The notes under the pieces were generated by a model. That model saw only the letters and a program-made list of their open reading frames with translations, ran no database searches and was not told the DNA's origin. 64,000 nucleotides of DNA from Thiomicrorhabdus marina. Lineage in GTDB: Bacteria; Pseudomonadota; Gammaproteobacteria; Thiomicrospirales; Thiomicrospiraceae. The stretch spans positions 124,001-188,000 of the forward strand of contig NZ_JAGETV010000001.1 of NCBI RefSeq assembly GCF_017571465.1, given 5' to 3'. Below, piece by piece: positions 10,103 to 18,776 of the stretch (its first letter is position 1; every line of letters begins with the position of its first letter). The position numbers were made by a program, and so were the translations under genes.

Positions 10103-11359
10103 TTAGATGGCATAGATTTGCGCCAAACTCGGCAGCGCTTCACGGCCATTCAATGCTTGCTCCATTAGCCAGTTTTTCGCCGGCTTGAGTTGGTTGGCAA
10201 TCGGCAGTACCGTTTGGCGAACACCGTTTTTGACCAGCTGATTTTGATAAAACCAAGCGAACCACTCCATCGAAAGCTGCACTATGGCGTTATCTCCACG
10301 ACGCCAACGTTCATATTTCCTTAGGTTACTTAACTTGGCAAAATCCTTACCGGCTTGCTTGGCATTTGCTAAAACATCCACCATCGCGGCAGCATCCAAC
10401 AAGCCTAAATTCACTCCCTGTCCTGCTTGCGGGTGAATGGTGTGCGCAGCATCGCCTATCAGAGCTAGACCATTTTTCACATAATGATTGGCATGCTGGC
10501 GAATCAACGGAAAAGCGCCGCGCTGCCCGACTTCAATAATTTGCCCCAAACGATAATCAGACGCCTTGGCGATTTCATGAGCAAATTCTTGATCCGTTAG
10601 CGACAGAGCCCACTGCTGTTTTTCTATCGGTAAATACCAAGCGATAGAACTGTAGTTCGCACCCATCGATAAAAACGCAAAAGGGCCGTTTTCGGTATAA
10701 CGTTGCCAGCAACAATTCTCGTGCGACAATTCGGTTTTCACCGTCCCGACCACTGCACATTGATCATAGTCTTGACGATTCAAACCGATATTGGCCATCT
10801 GACGAATCTGCGAACGACCGCCGTCAGCAGCAATCACCAGTTTCGTTTGCAAGCTTGCACCATTTGCCATTGATAAGCTTGTCAGCTCTCCGGCAAACTC
10901 CGGCAATTCAAGCCCATCAAAACGCTCTCCTAGCAGTACTGACAAATTATCGTACTGTTTAAACTCGCTCCACAATGCCGCCTGAATCAGATCATTTTCA
11001 ACAATATAACCAAGATTGGCTTCGCCGATTTCTTTGGCGTCAAACGCGACTTCCGCCTGCGTGAACTCATCCCAAACTCGCATTGCAGTAAACGGATGAT
11101 GACGCTGTTGTAAAATGAAATCCCAGCCGCCAAGGTTTCGCAGGATATTTTCCGAGGCACGGGTTAAAGCACTGACTCGGATTCCCATCGGCGTCAGTTC
11201 ATTCCAATCTAAATTCGGTGCTTGGCGTTCCAGCAACAAAACTGAAAAACCGTTTTTCGCCAAACCGAGCGCTGTTGCCGCTCCGACCATGCCACCACCG
11301 ACAACCACAACATCCCAAATCTTTTGATAAATCGCTGCCTGTTCTACCTGAGTATTCAT
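10103..11359 (-). CDS. ubiI: ubiquinone biosynthesis FAD hydroxylase, UbiI/VisC-like
   Basis: Flavin monooxygenase of the UbiH/UbiI/UbiF/Coq6 family, hydroxylating the ring of a polyprenylphenol intermediate of ubiquinone. The FAD-binding motif VVVGGGMVGAATALGL is at the N-terminus and the second FAD motif (LIGDAAHTIHPQAGQGVNLG) near residue 300. The longest frame begins at a TTG four codons upstream; the ATG at 11359 (418 residues) is preferred, with a GGA 7-9 nt upstream. It is the last gene of ygfB-pepP-ubiH-ubiI, the E. coli order, which supports UbiI rather than UbiF. Family members are hard to tell apart by sequence alone. Confidence 0.85.
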   Translation of the reverse strand: MNTQVEQAAIYQKIWDVVVVGGGMVGAATALGLAKNGFSVLLLERQAPNLDWNELTPMGIRVSALTRASENILRNLGGWDFILQQRHHPFTAMRVWDEFTQAEVAFDAKEIGEANLGYIVENDLIQAALWSEFKQYDNLSVLLGERFDGLELPEFAGELTSLSMANGASLQTKLVIAADGGRSQIRQMANIGLNRQDYDQCAVVGTVKTELSHENCCWQRYTENGPFAFLSMGANYSSIAWYLPIEKQQWALSLTDQEFAHEIAKASDYRLGQIIEVGQRGAFPLIRQHANHYVKNGLALIGDAAHTIHPQAGQGVNLGLLDAAAMVDVLANAKQAGKDFAKLSNLRKYERWRRGDNAIVQLSMEWFAWFYQNQLVKNGVRQTVLPIANQLKPAKNWLMEQALNGREALPSLAQIYAI

Positions 11360-11374
11360 CAATCTATCCAACCT

Positions 11375-12595
11375 TTAAACCTTGCCCATCGCAAAACGCG
11401 AAAAACGTCTTTTCGCCATCGGCACCGCCTGCAATGCCATCAACCCTAAACCGCGTAAATGTCCGACCATCGGTGAAGAATGCTGAAATAGGTCAATAAG
11501 ACTATCGGTCATGCCCATGACTTTCTGGTGATCTGGCTGGCGCAATTTAGCGTAATCTTGTAGAAATGCTTCACTGGCAACTTGCTCAATGGCCTCTTGC
11601 GGCGGCAGTTGTAACATTTCAATTTGCTGTAGGAGTACAGCAATATCTCGAATCCCTAAATTCAAACCCTGCGCAGCGACCGGATGCTGAGTATGCGCGG
11701 CATTCCCCAATAACAATGCACGCCCCTTGGTGAACTGTTCGACATAGGTTTCTTTTAACGGATACGCCAAACGCGGACTGGTTTTGACAAAGGCGCCTAA
11801 ACGCTCACCCATTTTCGCAGAGAAACGTTCAAGATAGGCTTTATCATCTAGCGCCATCACTTCGTCCAACTGCTCTTGCGGAATAACCATCACCGCCTTA
11901 TGTTGATTACCTTGCATCGGCAATAATGCGACCGGCCCTTCAACAGTAAAGCGTTCATAGGACCAGCCTTGAGGATGTTGTTCGGTTTCAATCTGCGCTA
12001 ACACGGCATAGGCACCATAAGACTTTTCTTGCAATTGCAAACCAAGTGTTTGTCGCACCATAGAATGGGTGCCATCGGCACCGACAATCAATTTAGCGTG
12101 CAAACGAAGCGTTTCGCCGGATTGTTCGACCTGAGCGCAAATCGGATACGGCTGAGAATCATCTTCGGTAAAACTCTGTAACTTAGCCGGCGCTAAAATC
12201 TCAATCGCCGACTGCTGTTTTACCGCTTGCCATAGAACCTTACCCAAATCACGACCTTGCACGCTAAAACCAAGGGCATTCACCCCCATTTCTTTAGCAT
12301 GGATTGTGGTGATTCCTAGATAACCTTTCTGTGAAACGTGCACATGCTCGATTGCGGTCGCATAGGGTTTTAATGCCTCCCAGACGCTAAGCTTTTGTAA
12401 GACTTCAATCGAGCCGAATGAAAGTGCTAAAACACGGCCATCAAAAGCGCCGTTCGTATTTTCCTCAGCACTCTCAATTTCCATTGGCTGAGCTTCCAAT
12501 AACTGCACACGAAAACCTTGTCGGCTTAAACCTAATGCCAACATCAATCCGACCGGCCCACCGCCAACAATAATCGTATCGGAATTTTTCTGCAT
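11375..12595 (-). CDS. ubiH: 2-octaprenyl-6-methoxyphenol hydroxylase
   Basis: 406-residue FAD monooxygenase of aerobic ubiquinone synthesis, paralogous to its downstream neighbour. The N-terminal dinucleotide fold is IIVGGGPVGLMLALGL. The C-terminal FAD motif is LLGNAAHTQHPVAAQGLNLG, where the Gly-Asn-Ala-Ala form is typical of UbiH rather than the GDAAH of UbiI/UbiF. It is 15 nt from the next gene and 23 nt from pepP, so it is part of one transcript. Confidence 0.88.
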   Translation of the reverse strand: MQKNSDTIIVGGGPVGLMLALGLSRQGFRVQLLEAQPMEIESAEENTNGAFDGRVLALSFGSIEVLQKLSVWEALKPYATAIEHVHVSQKGYLGITTIHAKEMGVNALGFSVQGRDLGKVLWQAVKQQSAIEILAPAKLQSFTEDDSQPYPICAQVEQSGETLRLHAKLIVGADGTHSMVRQTLGLQLQEKSYGAYAVLAQIETEQHPQGWSYERFTVEGPVALLPMQGNQHKAVMVIPQEQLDEVMALDDKAYLERFSAKMGERLGAFVKTSPRLAYPLKETYVEQFTKGRALLLGNAAHTQHPVAAQGLNLGIRDIAVLLQQIEMLQLPPQEAIEQVASEAFLQDYAKLRQPDHQKVMGMTDSLIDLFQHSSPMVGHLRGLGLMALQAVPMAKRRFSRFAMGKV

Positions 12596-12618
12596 TTCGA
12601 TTAACCCTTAACGCTCGA

Positions 12619-13929
12619 TCACTTTGCCTGTTCGGCAAACCATGTTTCAATTTCCGCAACTGTGCGCGGTAAACCTTCGCTCAATACTTCATGTCCGTCG
12701 GCGGTAACCAGAACATCATCCTCAATGCGAATGCCGATATTGTGCCACTTGGCATCAACATGCTGATGACGATCTGAGATATACAAGCCCGGTTCAACCG
12801 TCAAAACCATCCCCGCTTGCAACGGACGCCATTCACCATCGATCTTGTAAACGCCGACATCGTGCACATCCATTCCAAGCCAGTGGCCGGTACCATGCAT
12901 AAAGAAATCCATATAAGCTTTTTCTTCGAGTAGCGTTTCCAAATCACCTTGCAGGATGCCAAGCTCGATTAAGCCTTCGGTCAAAATACGCAAGGTGGTT
13001 TGGTGTAAATCGCCATAAAGCACACCCGGCTTAACCATTTCAATGACCGCTTGCTGCGCTTTTAACACTAAACTATAAAGTGCCGCTTGTGCTTCGCTGA
13101 ACTTGCCCGATGGCGGATAGGTATGAGTAATATCACCGGCATAACCCTGATATTCAGCGCCGGCATCAACTAACAACAGTGCATTCGGTTCAAGCAACGA
13201 AGTGTTTTCGGTGTAATGCAAAATACAGGCATTTTCGCCGCTGGCACAAATCGAGTTAAACGCTACCCGCTCGCCGCCGTCACGATAAAAATCGGTTTCC
13301 AAAGCAATCTGCACTTCACGCTCAGTCTTAGCATTCGCTGCGACCCGCATCGCAGCCAAATGCCCTTGCACGGAAATTTGTGCTGCTTTGCGCATCGCAT
13401 CGATTTCAGGTTCGGTTTTAATCACACGTTGTTCGTGCAATAGGCTATCTAAATCCATAACCCCGACCGGACTATCAATGCCTTTACGCACCTGCTTTTT
13501 CAACGAATCAATGACCGGTGCTAAAATCTCCATCCATTCTGCGAAATCACTGAAGCTGACAAAAATCTGTTCGATGCCGCTTAATAATTCCGGCAGATGC
13601 TCATCTAATTCCTCAATCGGCGCTGCCTGTTCTACTTGCAGAGTTTCGGCTGCGTCTTCAACCCCAAGACGACGACCTTGCCAGATTTCCTGCTGCAAAT
13701 CTTTTGAGCGCACGAAAATCGTCGAAACGTCTTCGCCGTCAATATTACTCATTAACAATAAAGAATCCGGCTCATTAAAACCGGTTAAGTAGAAAAAATC
13801 GCTATGCGGGCGAAACGGAAATTCGACATCGCGGTTGCGAATCAACTCTTCTCCCGACTGGACAAGAATGGCACTTTTTTTCGGTAATTGACTAAAAAGG
13901 GTTTCGCGATTAGACACAGCTGAGATCAT
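12619..13929 (-). CDS. pepP: Xaa-Pro aminopeptidase (aminopeptidase P)
   Basis: Dimanganese peptidase of the M24 family that removes N-terminal residues preceding proline. A creatinase-like N-terminal domain precedes the pita-bread domain, where the metal ligands are visible: LVDAGAEYQGYAGDITHT (two Asp), MHGTGHWLGMDVHDVG (His), LTVEPGLYI (Glu) and GIRIEDD (Glu). The frame reaches a TTG at 13950, but the ATG at 13929 is preceded by GGAG with 5-nt spacing and gives 436 residues, close to the E. coli length of 441. It is in the ygfB-pepP-ubiH-ubiI operon. Confidence 0.94.
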   Translation of the reverse strand: MISAVSNRETLFSQLPKKSAILVQSGEELIRNRDVEFPFRPHSDFFYLTGFNEPDSLLLMSNIDGEDVSTIFVRSKDLQQEIWQGRRLGVEDAAETLQVEQAAPIEELDEHLPELLSGIEQIFVSFSDFAEWMEILAPVIDSLKKQVRKGIDSPVGVMDLDSLLHEQRVIKTEPEIDAMRKAAQISVQGHLAAMRVAANAKTEREVQIALETDFYRDGGERVAFNSICASGENACILHYTENTSLLEPNALLLVDAGAEYQGYAGDITHTYPPSGKFSEAQAALYSLVLKAQQAVIEMVKPGVLYGDLHQTTLRILTEGLIELGILQGDLETLLEEKAYMDFFMHGTGHWLGMDVHDVGVYKIDGEWRPLQAGMVLTVEPGLYISDRHQHVDAKWHNIGIRIEDDVLVTADGHEVLSEGLPRTVAEIETWFAEQAK

Positions 13930-13961
13930 TCGGTCTCCAAATTTCTGCAATACAAGATAGA

Positions 13962-14555
13962 TTAGTGAACTTGGTATTCGCCTTGTGGCGGATCCATAAT
14001 AGGCGCGGCTTGAGTCGGGTTCAATTCTTCATTCAACATCAAAACACCGACCTTAATAAATTCGCTCAACTCCATCAAATCCTGTTCGATCTGTTCAGCC
14101 GCAGTTTCTTTCTCCAAATCTGCCAAGGCACTGATGTCAATTCGAGCGATTTCGCTCAGGTCATTCACCAATTCACGAACCTGTTCACTAAGGTCTTTTT
14201 CCATTTCGTTCAAACCGCCACCTAAACCGATGCCGTAGATAATGCCTTCACAAATTTGGCCGATCATCGCCGCGCGCATCACTAAAGAATCGTCATCATC
14301 CGGCAAGCACAGTTCCAACTCGAAACCAGAGCCGTTCAAACCTTTATTGGTCGACAGAAACATTTCATGCAACACCACCAAAAATGATTCTTTAATCGAT
14401 TTTACTTGAGCCTCTTCCAGTAACTTACGAATCCAAACTGTCTCTTGAATATCGTTATCGACACACAACAAACCAATTAACATCCCCTGAATAAAAGATG
14501 GCGATTCTAATTCTGGGTATGGCGCGACCGCTTCATTTATGCTCTGAAAATCCAT
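13962..14555 (-). CDS. ygfB: UPF0149 family protein YgfB
   Basis: 197-residue acidic, helical cytoplasmic protein of the YecA/YgfB family. Recognised from its composition, the MIGQICEGIIYGIGLGG segment in the middle, and its place as first gene before pepP, as in E. coli and Pseudomonas. In Pseudomonas aeruginosa YgfB has been linked to control of peptidoglycan recycling and beta-lactam response; whether that holds here is unknown. The promoter must lie in the 190-nt gap shared with the divergent zapA. Confidence 0.85.
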   Translation of the reverse strand: MDFQSINEAVAPYPELESPSFIQGMLIGLLCVDNDIQETVWIRKLLEEAQVKSIKESFLVVLHEMFLSTNKGLNGSGFELELCLPDDDDSLVMRAAMIGQICEGIIYGIGLGGGLNEMEKDLSEQVRELVNDLSEIARIDISALADLEKETAAEQIEQDLMELSEFIKVGVLMLNEELNPTQAAPIMDPPQGEYQVH

Positions 14556-14745
14556 GAACTTCTTCTCTTGTTAAAGCTGATTAATTGAGGAATAATACCA
14601 TATCCAGTGCTAGAAAAAGTATCTCCGGCAATGGGTAAAACGCCAACATCATCCCCATAGCAAAACAAGATAAATATAAGCATGGGTCGAGCGATAAAAT
14701 TCGCCGTAATTTTTCAGTAATCGAAGCAGTTTAGGAGCTACACCC

Positions 14746-15051
14746 ATGATCGAAATTAACACGATGGGTCATCGATTTAAATTTCAGTGCGAAGATGACG
14801 AACGCAAACGCTTAGAAGCCGCCGCTGAAATGATTGAACAGAAAATGTTGGAATTACCCAAAGCCAACCGCAACGAGCGCAGCTTATTAATGGTGGCAAT
14901 TAATATCGCCTACGATTTCATTCAATTGAAAGAGGAAGCGCATCACAACAGCGAAGACATGAAGTCGAAAATTGACGCTATTCACACTATTTTGACTAGT
15001 GCGATCGAAGCACAGTCTCACTCAGAAGAAAGCAAAACATCGGTTAACTAA
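14746..15051 (+). CDS. zapA: cell division protein ZapA
   Basis: 101-residue FtsZ-ring stabiliser. It has a short globular N-terminal domain (MGHRFKFQCEDDERKRLEAA) followed by a long helix that forms the antiparallel coiled coil of the ZapA tetramer. The ATG has a strong AGGAG site. It stands in the conserved zapA-6S RNA-fau group, divergent from ygfB. Confidence 0.93.
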   Translation: MIEINTMGHRFKFQCEDDERKRLEAAAEMIEQKMLELPKANRNERSLLMVAINIAYDFIQLKEEAHHNSEDMKSKIDAIHTILTSAIEAQSHSEESKTSVN

Positions 15052-15257
15052 AAAACCTTCGCGCCTCATGAAAACTCATACTTTTTTCTGCGGTCGCTTA
15101 AAAGTTTGCTTGTTTTAAATTGAGGATCAACCACACAAGCAGTCGGATTTTTAGCCCAACTCAAACGGTGATTGCCCAATAATAAAACCGTTTTTTGCTT
15201 AACATCAAATTCCCTACAAACAAAGACATTTTTTGTAAACTCTGGCTCCAGTTAACG

Positions 15258-15285
15258 CTGACTAAAACCGCAATTTTGGTATAAT
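15258..15285 (+). promoter_or_regulatory. promoter of 6S RNA
   Basis: A perfect TATAAT (15280-15285) lies 7 nt before the predicted 5' end of the RNA, with CTGACT (15258-15263) as a -35 candidate at 16-nt spacing. Confidence 0.65.
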
Positions 15286-15291
15286 GCAATC

Positions 15292-15461
15292 AAGCATATG
15301 GTCACGGGCGTAAACCCCGTTCCGATACTTACTACCTCGGGGCCAGACATTTTAAGTGGTGCGCATCTCGTTAGCTTAGCTAACCCGGGAAGCCTAAACT
15401 TTTTATGGGAGGCTGCCACCTGAACTTAGCGGTTCAGGGATTTAGCCCGGGCTGTATGCTT
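15292..15461 (+). ncRNA. ssrS: 6S RNA
   Basis: About 170 nt. The ends AAGCATA (15292-15298) and TATGCTT (15455-15461) form the closing stem. The 3' part contains CCTGAAC-TTAGC-GGTTCAGG followed by GATTTAGCCCGGGCTG, matching the layout of the E. coli molecule (CCUUGAACCAAGGGUUCAAGGGUUACAGCC). 6S RNA mimics an open promoter and sequesters sigma70 RNA polymerase in stationary phase. The position between zapA and fau is the conserved one in gammaproteobacteria. The ends are accurate to a few bases. Confidence 0.9.
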
Positions 15462-15531
15462 TTCTATTTATTACCTTTCTTTTTCAAATCCCGCTACACT
15501 ACACAGTAAATCAATAGCCGTTTTTACTGTT

Positions 15532-16146
15532 ATGCCGTCAAACCTAAATCAACTTCGCAAAGACATGCGCGCTCGACGCCAACAACTCAGTCAATCCATG
15601 CAAACACAAAACGCTAGACAGGCGTTAGACTTCGCTAAACAATTACTCAATAATAGCGAATTTAGCAAACCACAAAAGATTGCGTTATTCTTCACCCAAG
15701 ATGGCGAACTCAGTACCGCCCCACTGATTCAATATCTGTGGCAAGAAACCCAGCATGAAGTCTATCTGCCAGTTCTACATACACTCGAAAAAGAACCGAT
15801 GACGTTTGCGCACTACACTGAGTCCAGTCGGTTACAGAAAAATCGTTTTAATATTCCTGAGCCCTTTAACACCAAAAGCATTACTGCTGCTGAACTTGAT
15901 TGGGTGTTTGTGCCACTGGTCGCTTATGACCAAACAGGCAATAGAATGGGAATGGGCGGTGGCTTCTATGACAGAACCTTTGCTTTCAAACAACAAAGCA
16001 GACCGTCAAACAAACCTTATTTGATTGGTTGGGCGCATAGCTTACAAAAAGTGGCAAGCTTGCCAACACAGCCATGGGATATTCCGCTATATGCCCTAAT
16101 TAATGAAAAACAAATTGATTGGTTTGAGAATGGCCTTCTCAGCTAA
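15532..16146 (+). CDS. fau: 5-formyltetrahydrofolate cyclo-ligase
   Basis: 204 residues; converts 5-formyl-THF to 5,10-methenyl-THF using ATP. The nucleotide/folate motif GNRMGMGGGFYDRTF is near residue 141, with the basic N-terminus (LRKDMRARRQQL) usual for the family. It follows 6S RNA by 70 nt, as in E. coli where the two are co-transcribed. The stop overlaps the convergent amidase gene by 8 nt. Confidence 0.93.
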   Translation: MPSNLNQLRKDMRARRQQLSQSMQTQNARQALDFAKQLLNNSEFSKPQKIALFFTQDGELSTAPLIQYLWQETQHEVYLPVLHTLEKEPMTFAHYTESSRLQKNRFNIPEPFNTKSITAAELDWVFVPLVAYDQTGNRMGMGGGFYDRTFAFKQQSRPSNKPYLIGWAHSLQKVASLPTQPWDIPLYALINEKQIDWFENGLLS

Positions 16147-18061
16147 TTTGATCAATTTTAGCCAGTAAATCCTGACTTACCGGAATACGTAAACTCTTGC
16201 CAACATAAAGTCGATTCGCATTGCGAATGCCGTTATGATGCTTGATCTTGGCGACAGTGACATTGAATTTTTTGGCAATCGTCGTCAAATTATCACCGCT
16301 TTTGACTTCATAACGAACAAAAAGAGTATTCGGCGCTTGCACCGGGGCTTGTCGATGCGTTTCAATATAATGATTTAACCCAGATACAATCGCATTCGCC
16401 ATTTTCTTTTGAAACAAAGGGTTAACCAGATTGCGCGCTTCTTTCGGATTAGAAATAAACGCTGTTTCAATCAGCATAGACGGCATATCAATTGCCTTCA
16501 ATACCGCAAATTGCGCCGACTGAACATGCGCCCGATGCATAGTCAACTTTTTATCCATTTCAAATAAAACGGATTTTGCCAGTTTTTGGCTATGATCGAT
16601 ATTTGAACGACGAGAAAGATCACTCAATGCATAAGCAACGTCATCATCAAAGCCACTCAATTTAACATCCTGCAAGTACGCATTTTCGCTTTTCGCCAAT
16701 AGACGGGCCATATGTGAACTGGCGCCGCGACGCGACAGTACATAAACCGAACCGCCATGCACGCGTTCATCTTCAAATGCATCGGCATGAATGGAGATAA
16801 AAATATCGGCACCTTTGCTTTTAGCAATTTTTTGACGTTCATAAAGCGGAATAAAAACATCTTTTTCACGAATCAAAACCGCACGCATATTCGGTTGTGC
16901 ATCAATTTGGCGTTTCAGCTGTTTCGCCATTTGCAAGGTTACGTCTTTTTCCATAATCCGGGTTTGACGATTCACCGCTCCCGGATCTTTGCCACCATGC
17001 CCTGCATCAAGAGCCACGACCAATTCAAGACCATTACCCACAGGAGGTTTTACGATTTTCTGCACACTGGCTTTTAACTCAGCTTTCGCAACTTCATGCT
17101 CTTGGTTTTCAGCTTTCGCAGCTTTAGCAGACGTTTGCTTCGTCTGCTCAGGTTTATCAGCAACGACTAATTCAGACTTTTGCGCAATTTTTGTCTGAGC
17201 CGCTTCTAGCGGCTCTGTTTTTTCAGTAATGGCTTTTTCGCCCGCTTTAGTTACTAAGGCTTTTCCTTCAGCCTCTTCTGCCACAACTTTCTCAGGTAAT
17301 TTAGTACCTAAAAGAATATCGACTGACTTATCAATCGCGTCTTGCGGTTTTTCTTCTGACTGGATTTCTGGCTCGGCTACTACAGCAGGCGTTTGAACTT
17401 CTTTCTGCTTGGCTTCAACAGACGTTATAACAGAACTTTGAGTTACTTCTTTTGTTGCCGGCTGAGCAATTTCAGCAGTGGTTTCCGGTGTGTGTTTTGC
17501 TGCTAATTGAGGCTGCGCCTTAACTTCTTTTTTCGCTGGAACGATTTTGGGTTTTGGCGAATTCTCGGCGGCATCTTTTAAATCAATAACCAAGCGATTA
17601 AAACCGTGCGCGTTTTCACCGAGGTGGAAGCTACTGATATCCAGAGTCTTATGTAATTGCATGGTTACTTGCGTCTGGTTGCCCTTATCACTCACCTGCA
17701 TTTTATAAAGACGAGAATCATTGAAGGTCTTTTCGTTAAAACTGATGTTGTTGTCAACGTGATTAAAGACCACCATCACACGCGACGGATTATTCAACAT
17801 ACGAATCTGGAATTTTGCCTTGTCCTGCAAGTCAAAAACAATTCGCGTTTTCTGAACATCTTGGCCGACACGAACTTGCTTAATGGTACCAATGGCATAA
17901 GCGACAGAACTGCTAAACAGTAAACCGACAGCCAATCCGGCAGAGGTTAGTTTTTTTAAGGTACCTTTTAACTTCAGCAGTGAAGAAGAGACCGGCACGG
18001 AAGCATCCTCAGATTGCATACTGTCCTGAAGTCGTTGGCGTTTCTGTTGTGTTTCCAGCAC
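16139..18061 (-). CDS. N-acetylmuramoyl-L-alanine amidase with AMIN and LysM domains
   Basis: 640-residue periplasmic amidase (AmiA/B/C family) cleaving peptidoglycan cross-links during cell separation. It starts at a GTG with a strong GGAGG site. A hydrophobic signal lies at 38-57, then an AMIN domain (GTIKQVRVGQ onward). Next comes an unusually long Ala/Lys/Glu-rich linker of roughly 170 residues, then the zinc amidase_3 domain (VALDAGHGGKDPGA, ISIHADAF, and ETAFISN with the catalytic Glu) and a C-terminal LysM (VKSGDNLTTIAKKFNVT). It follows tsaE, matching the tsaE-amiB order of E. coli, so AmiB is the likely equivalent. The cytoplasmic extension before the signal peptide is about 37 residues. 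Confidence 0.92.
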   Translation of the reverse strand: MLETQQKRQRLQDSMQSEDASVPVSSSLLKLKGTLKKLTSAGLAVGLLFSSSVAYAIGTIKQVRVGQDVQKTRIVFDLQDKAKFQIRMLNNPSRVMVVFNHVDNNISFNEKTFNDSRLYKMQVSDKGNQTQVTMQLHKTLDISSFHLGENAHGFNRLVIDLKDAAENSPKPKIVPAKKEVKAQPQLAAKHTPETTAEIAQPATKEVTQSSVITSVEAKQKEVQTPAVVAEPEIQSEEKPQDAIDKSVDILLGTKLPEKVVAEEAEGKALVTKAGEKAITEKTEPLEAAQTKIAQKSELVVADKPEQTKQTSAKAAKAENQEHEVAKAELKASVQKIVKPPVGNGLELVVALDAGHGGKDPGAVNRQTRIMEKDVTLQMAKQLKRQIDAQPNMRAVLIREKDVFIPLYERQKIAKSKGADIFISIHADAFEDERVHGGSVYVLSRRGASSHMARLLAKSENAYLQDVKLSGFDDDVAYALSDLSRRSNIDHSQKLAKSVLFEMDKKLTMHRAHVQSAQFAVLKAIDMPSMLIETAFISNPKEARNLVNPLFQKKMANAIVSGLNHYIETHRQAPVQAPNTLFVRYEVKSGDNLTTIAKKFNVTVAKIKHHNGIRNANRLYVGKSLRIPVSQDLLAKIDQIS

Positions 18062-18172
18062 GGCAAACCTCCGCTTATCACTTTTTGACTCTATGACAGA
18101 GCCATACTGAACAAAATAATTTAGTGTGAATTATTGACTAAGCAACCTTTTTGCCAAGTTGTCTTGTCAGTT

Positions 18173-18694
18173 TTATAACACGGGTGACAAGCCCCCAAAC
18201 TCAAAGCTCTGCATTAACTGTTGGCCTTTATCGCTCTGCAATCTGATGGACAGGTTTCGTCCCTCATCAAGGTGCTGTATCTCAATCAATAAGTCCGCAT
18301 TCGGCAAAACCGGCTGACCGTTTTGCGGCCACTCCACTAGTGCCAAAAACTTCCCTTGCAGGATGTCGCGAATCGCCAAATACTCCAACTCTTCAGGCTC
18401 ACACAAACGATACAAATCAAAATGGTGAATCATTAAATCACCCTGTTCTAATTCCACAGGGTAAGACTCCACCAATGTATAAGTCGGACTTTTCACCTTT
18501 TGACCCGGCAAAAAATATTGAATCAAAGCACGCGACAAATACGATTTTCCTGCACCTAGATCGCCTTTCAGATACACGATTAAGCCACTACTCATTCGGT
18601 TCAGTTGTAATGCCTTTTCAATCTGCTTTGCTAAGGCTTCCGCCATCGATTTACTGGCTGCCTCATCTGCCAGAAAATAGTGTAACTTTTCCAA
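18173..18694 (-). CDS. tsaE: tRNA threonylcarbamoyladenosine biosynthesis ATPase TsaE
   Basis: P-loop ATPase working with TsaB and TsaD to make t6A in ANN-decoding tRNAs. Walker A is GDLGAGKS, and the SPTYTLVESY, HFDLYRL and LVEWPQ blocks are all present. The longest frame runs to 18820, but the extra 42 codons have no family match and cross a promoter. The TTG at 18694 has GGAG 7 nt upstream, gives 173 residues (E. coli 153) and starts where the family starts. The amidase gene follows 110 nt downstream. Confidence 0.92.
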   Translation of the reverse strand: MEKLHYFLADEAASKSMAEALAKQIEKALQLNRMSSGLIVYLKGDLGAGKSYLSRALIQYFLPGQKVKSPTYTLVESYPVELEQGDLMIHHFDLYRLCEPEELEYLAIRDILQGKFLALVEWPQNGQPVLPNADLLIEIQHLDEGRNLSIRLQSDKGQQLMQSFEFGGLSPVL

Positions 18695-18715
18695 AAAGCT
18701 TCTCCATTCAACGGA

Positions 18716-18721
18716 ATTGTA
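18716..18721 (-). promoter_or_regulatory. -10 element for tsaE, overlapping the queG promoter region
   Basis: TACAAT on the minus strand, with a TTAGCA -35 candidate 18 nt upstream. It places transcription start near 18709, only 15 nt before the TTG start of tsaE. Confidence 0.45.
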
Positions 18722-18739
18722 TTGGCTTCGATTCCGCTC

Positions 18740-18748
18740 TGCTAAAAT
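18740..18748 (+). promoter_or_regulatory. extended -10 promoter for queG
   Basis: TGCTAAAAT (TGn plus TAAAAT), with a poorly placed TTGGCT upstream. It lies about 30 nt before the queG ATG and is interleaved with the divergent tsaE promoter. Confidence 0.45.
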
Positions 18749-18776
18749 ATATCTTTCTTTTGCGTATCTTGTATCC

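Noticed and set aside
15066-15251. A 62-codon open stretch on the minus strand between zapA and 6S RNA, with protein-like composition.
   Set aside because: It has no ATG, GTG or well-placed TTG with a ribosome site, and it reaches to the 6S promoter. Such a length is not rare by chance.
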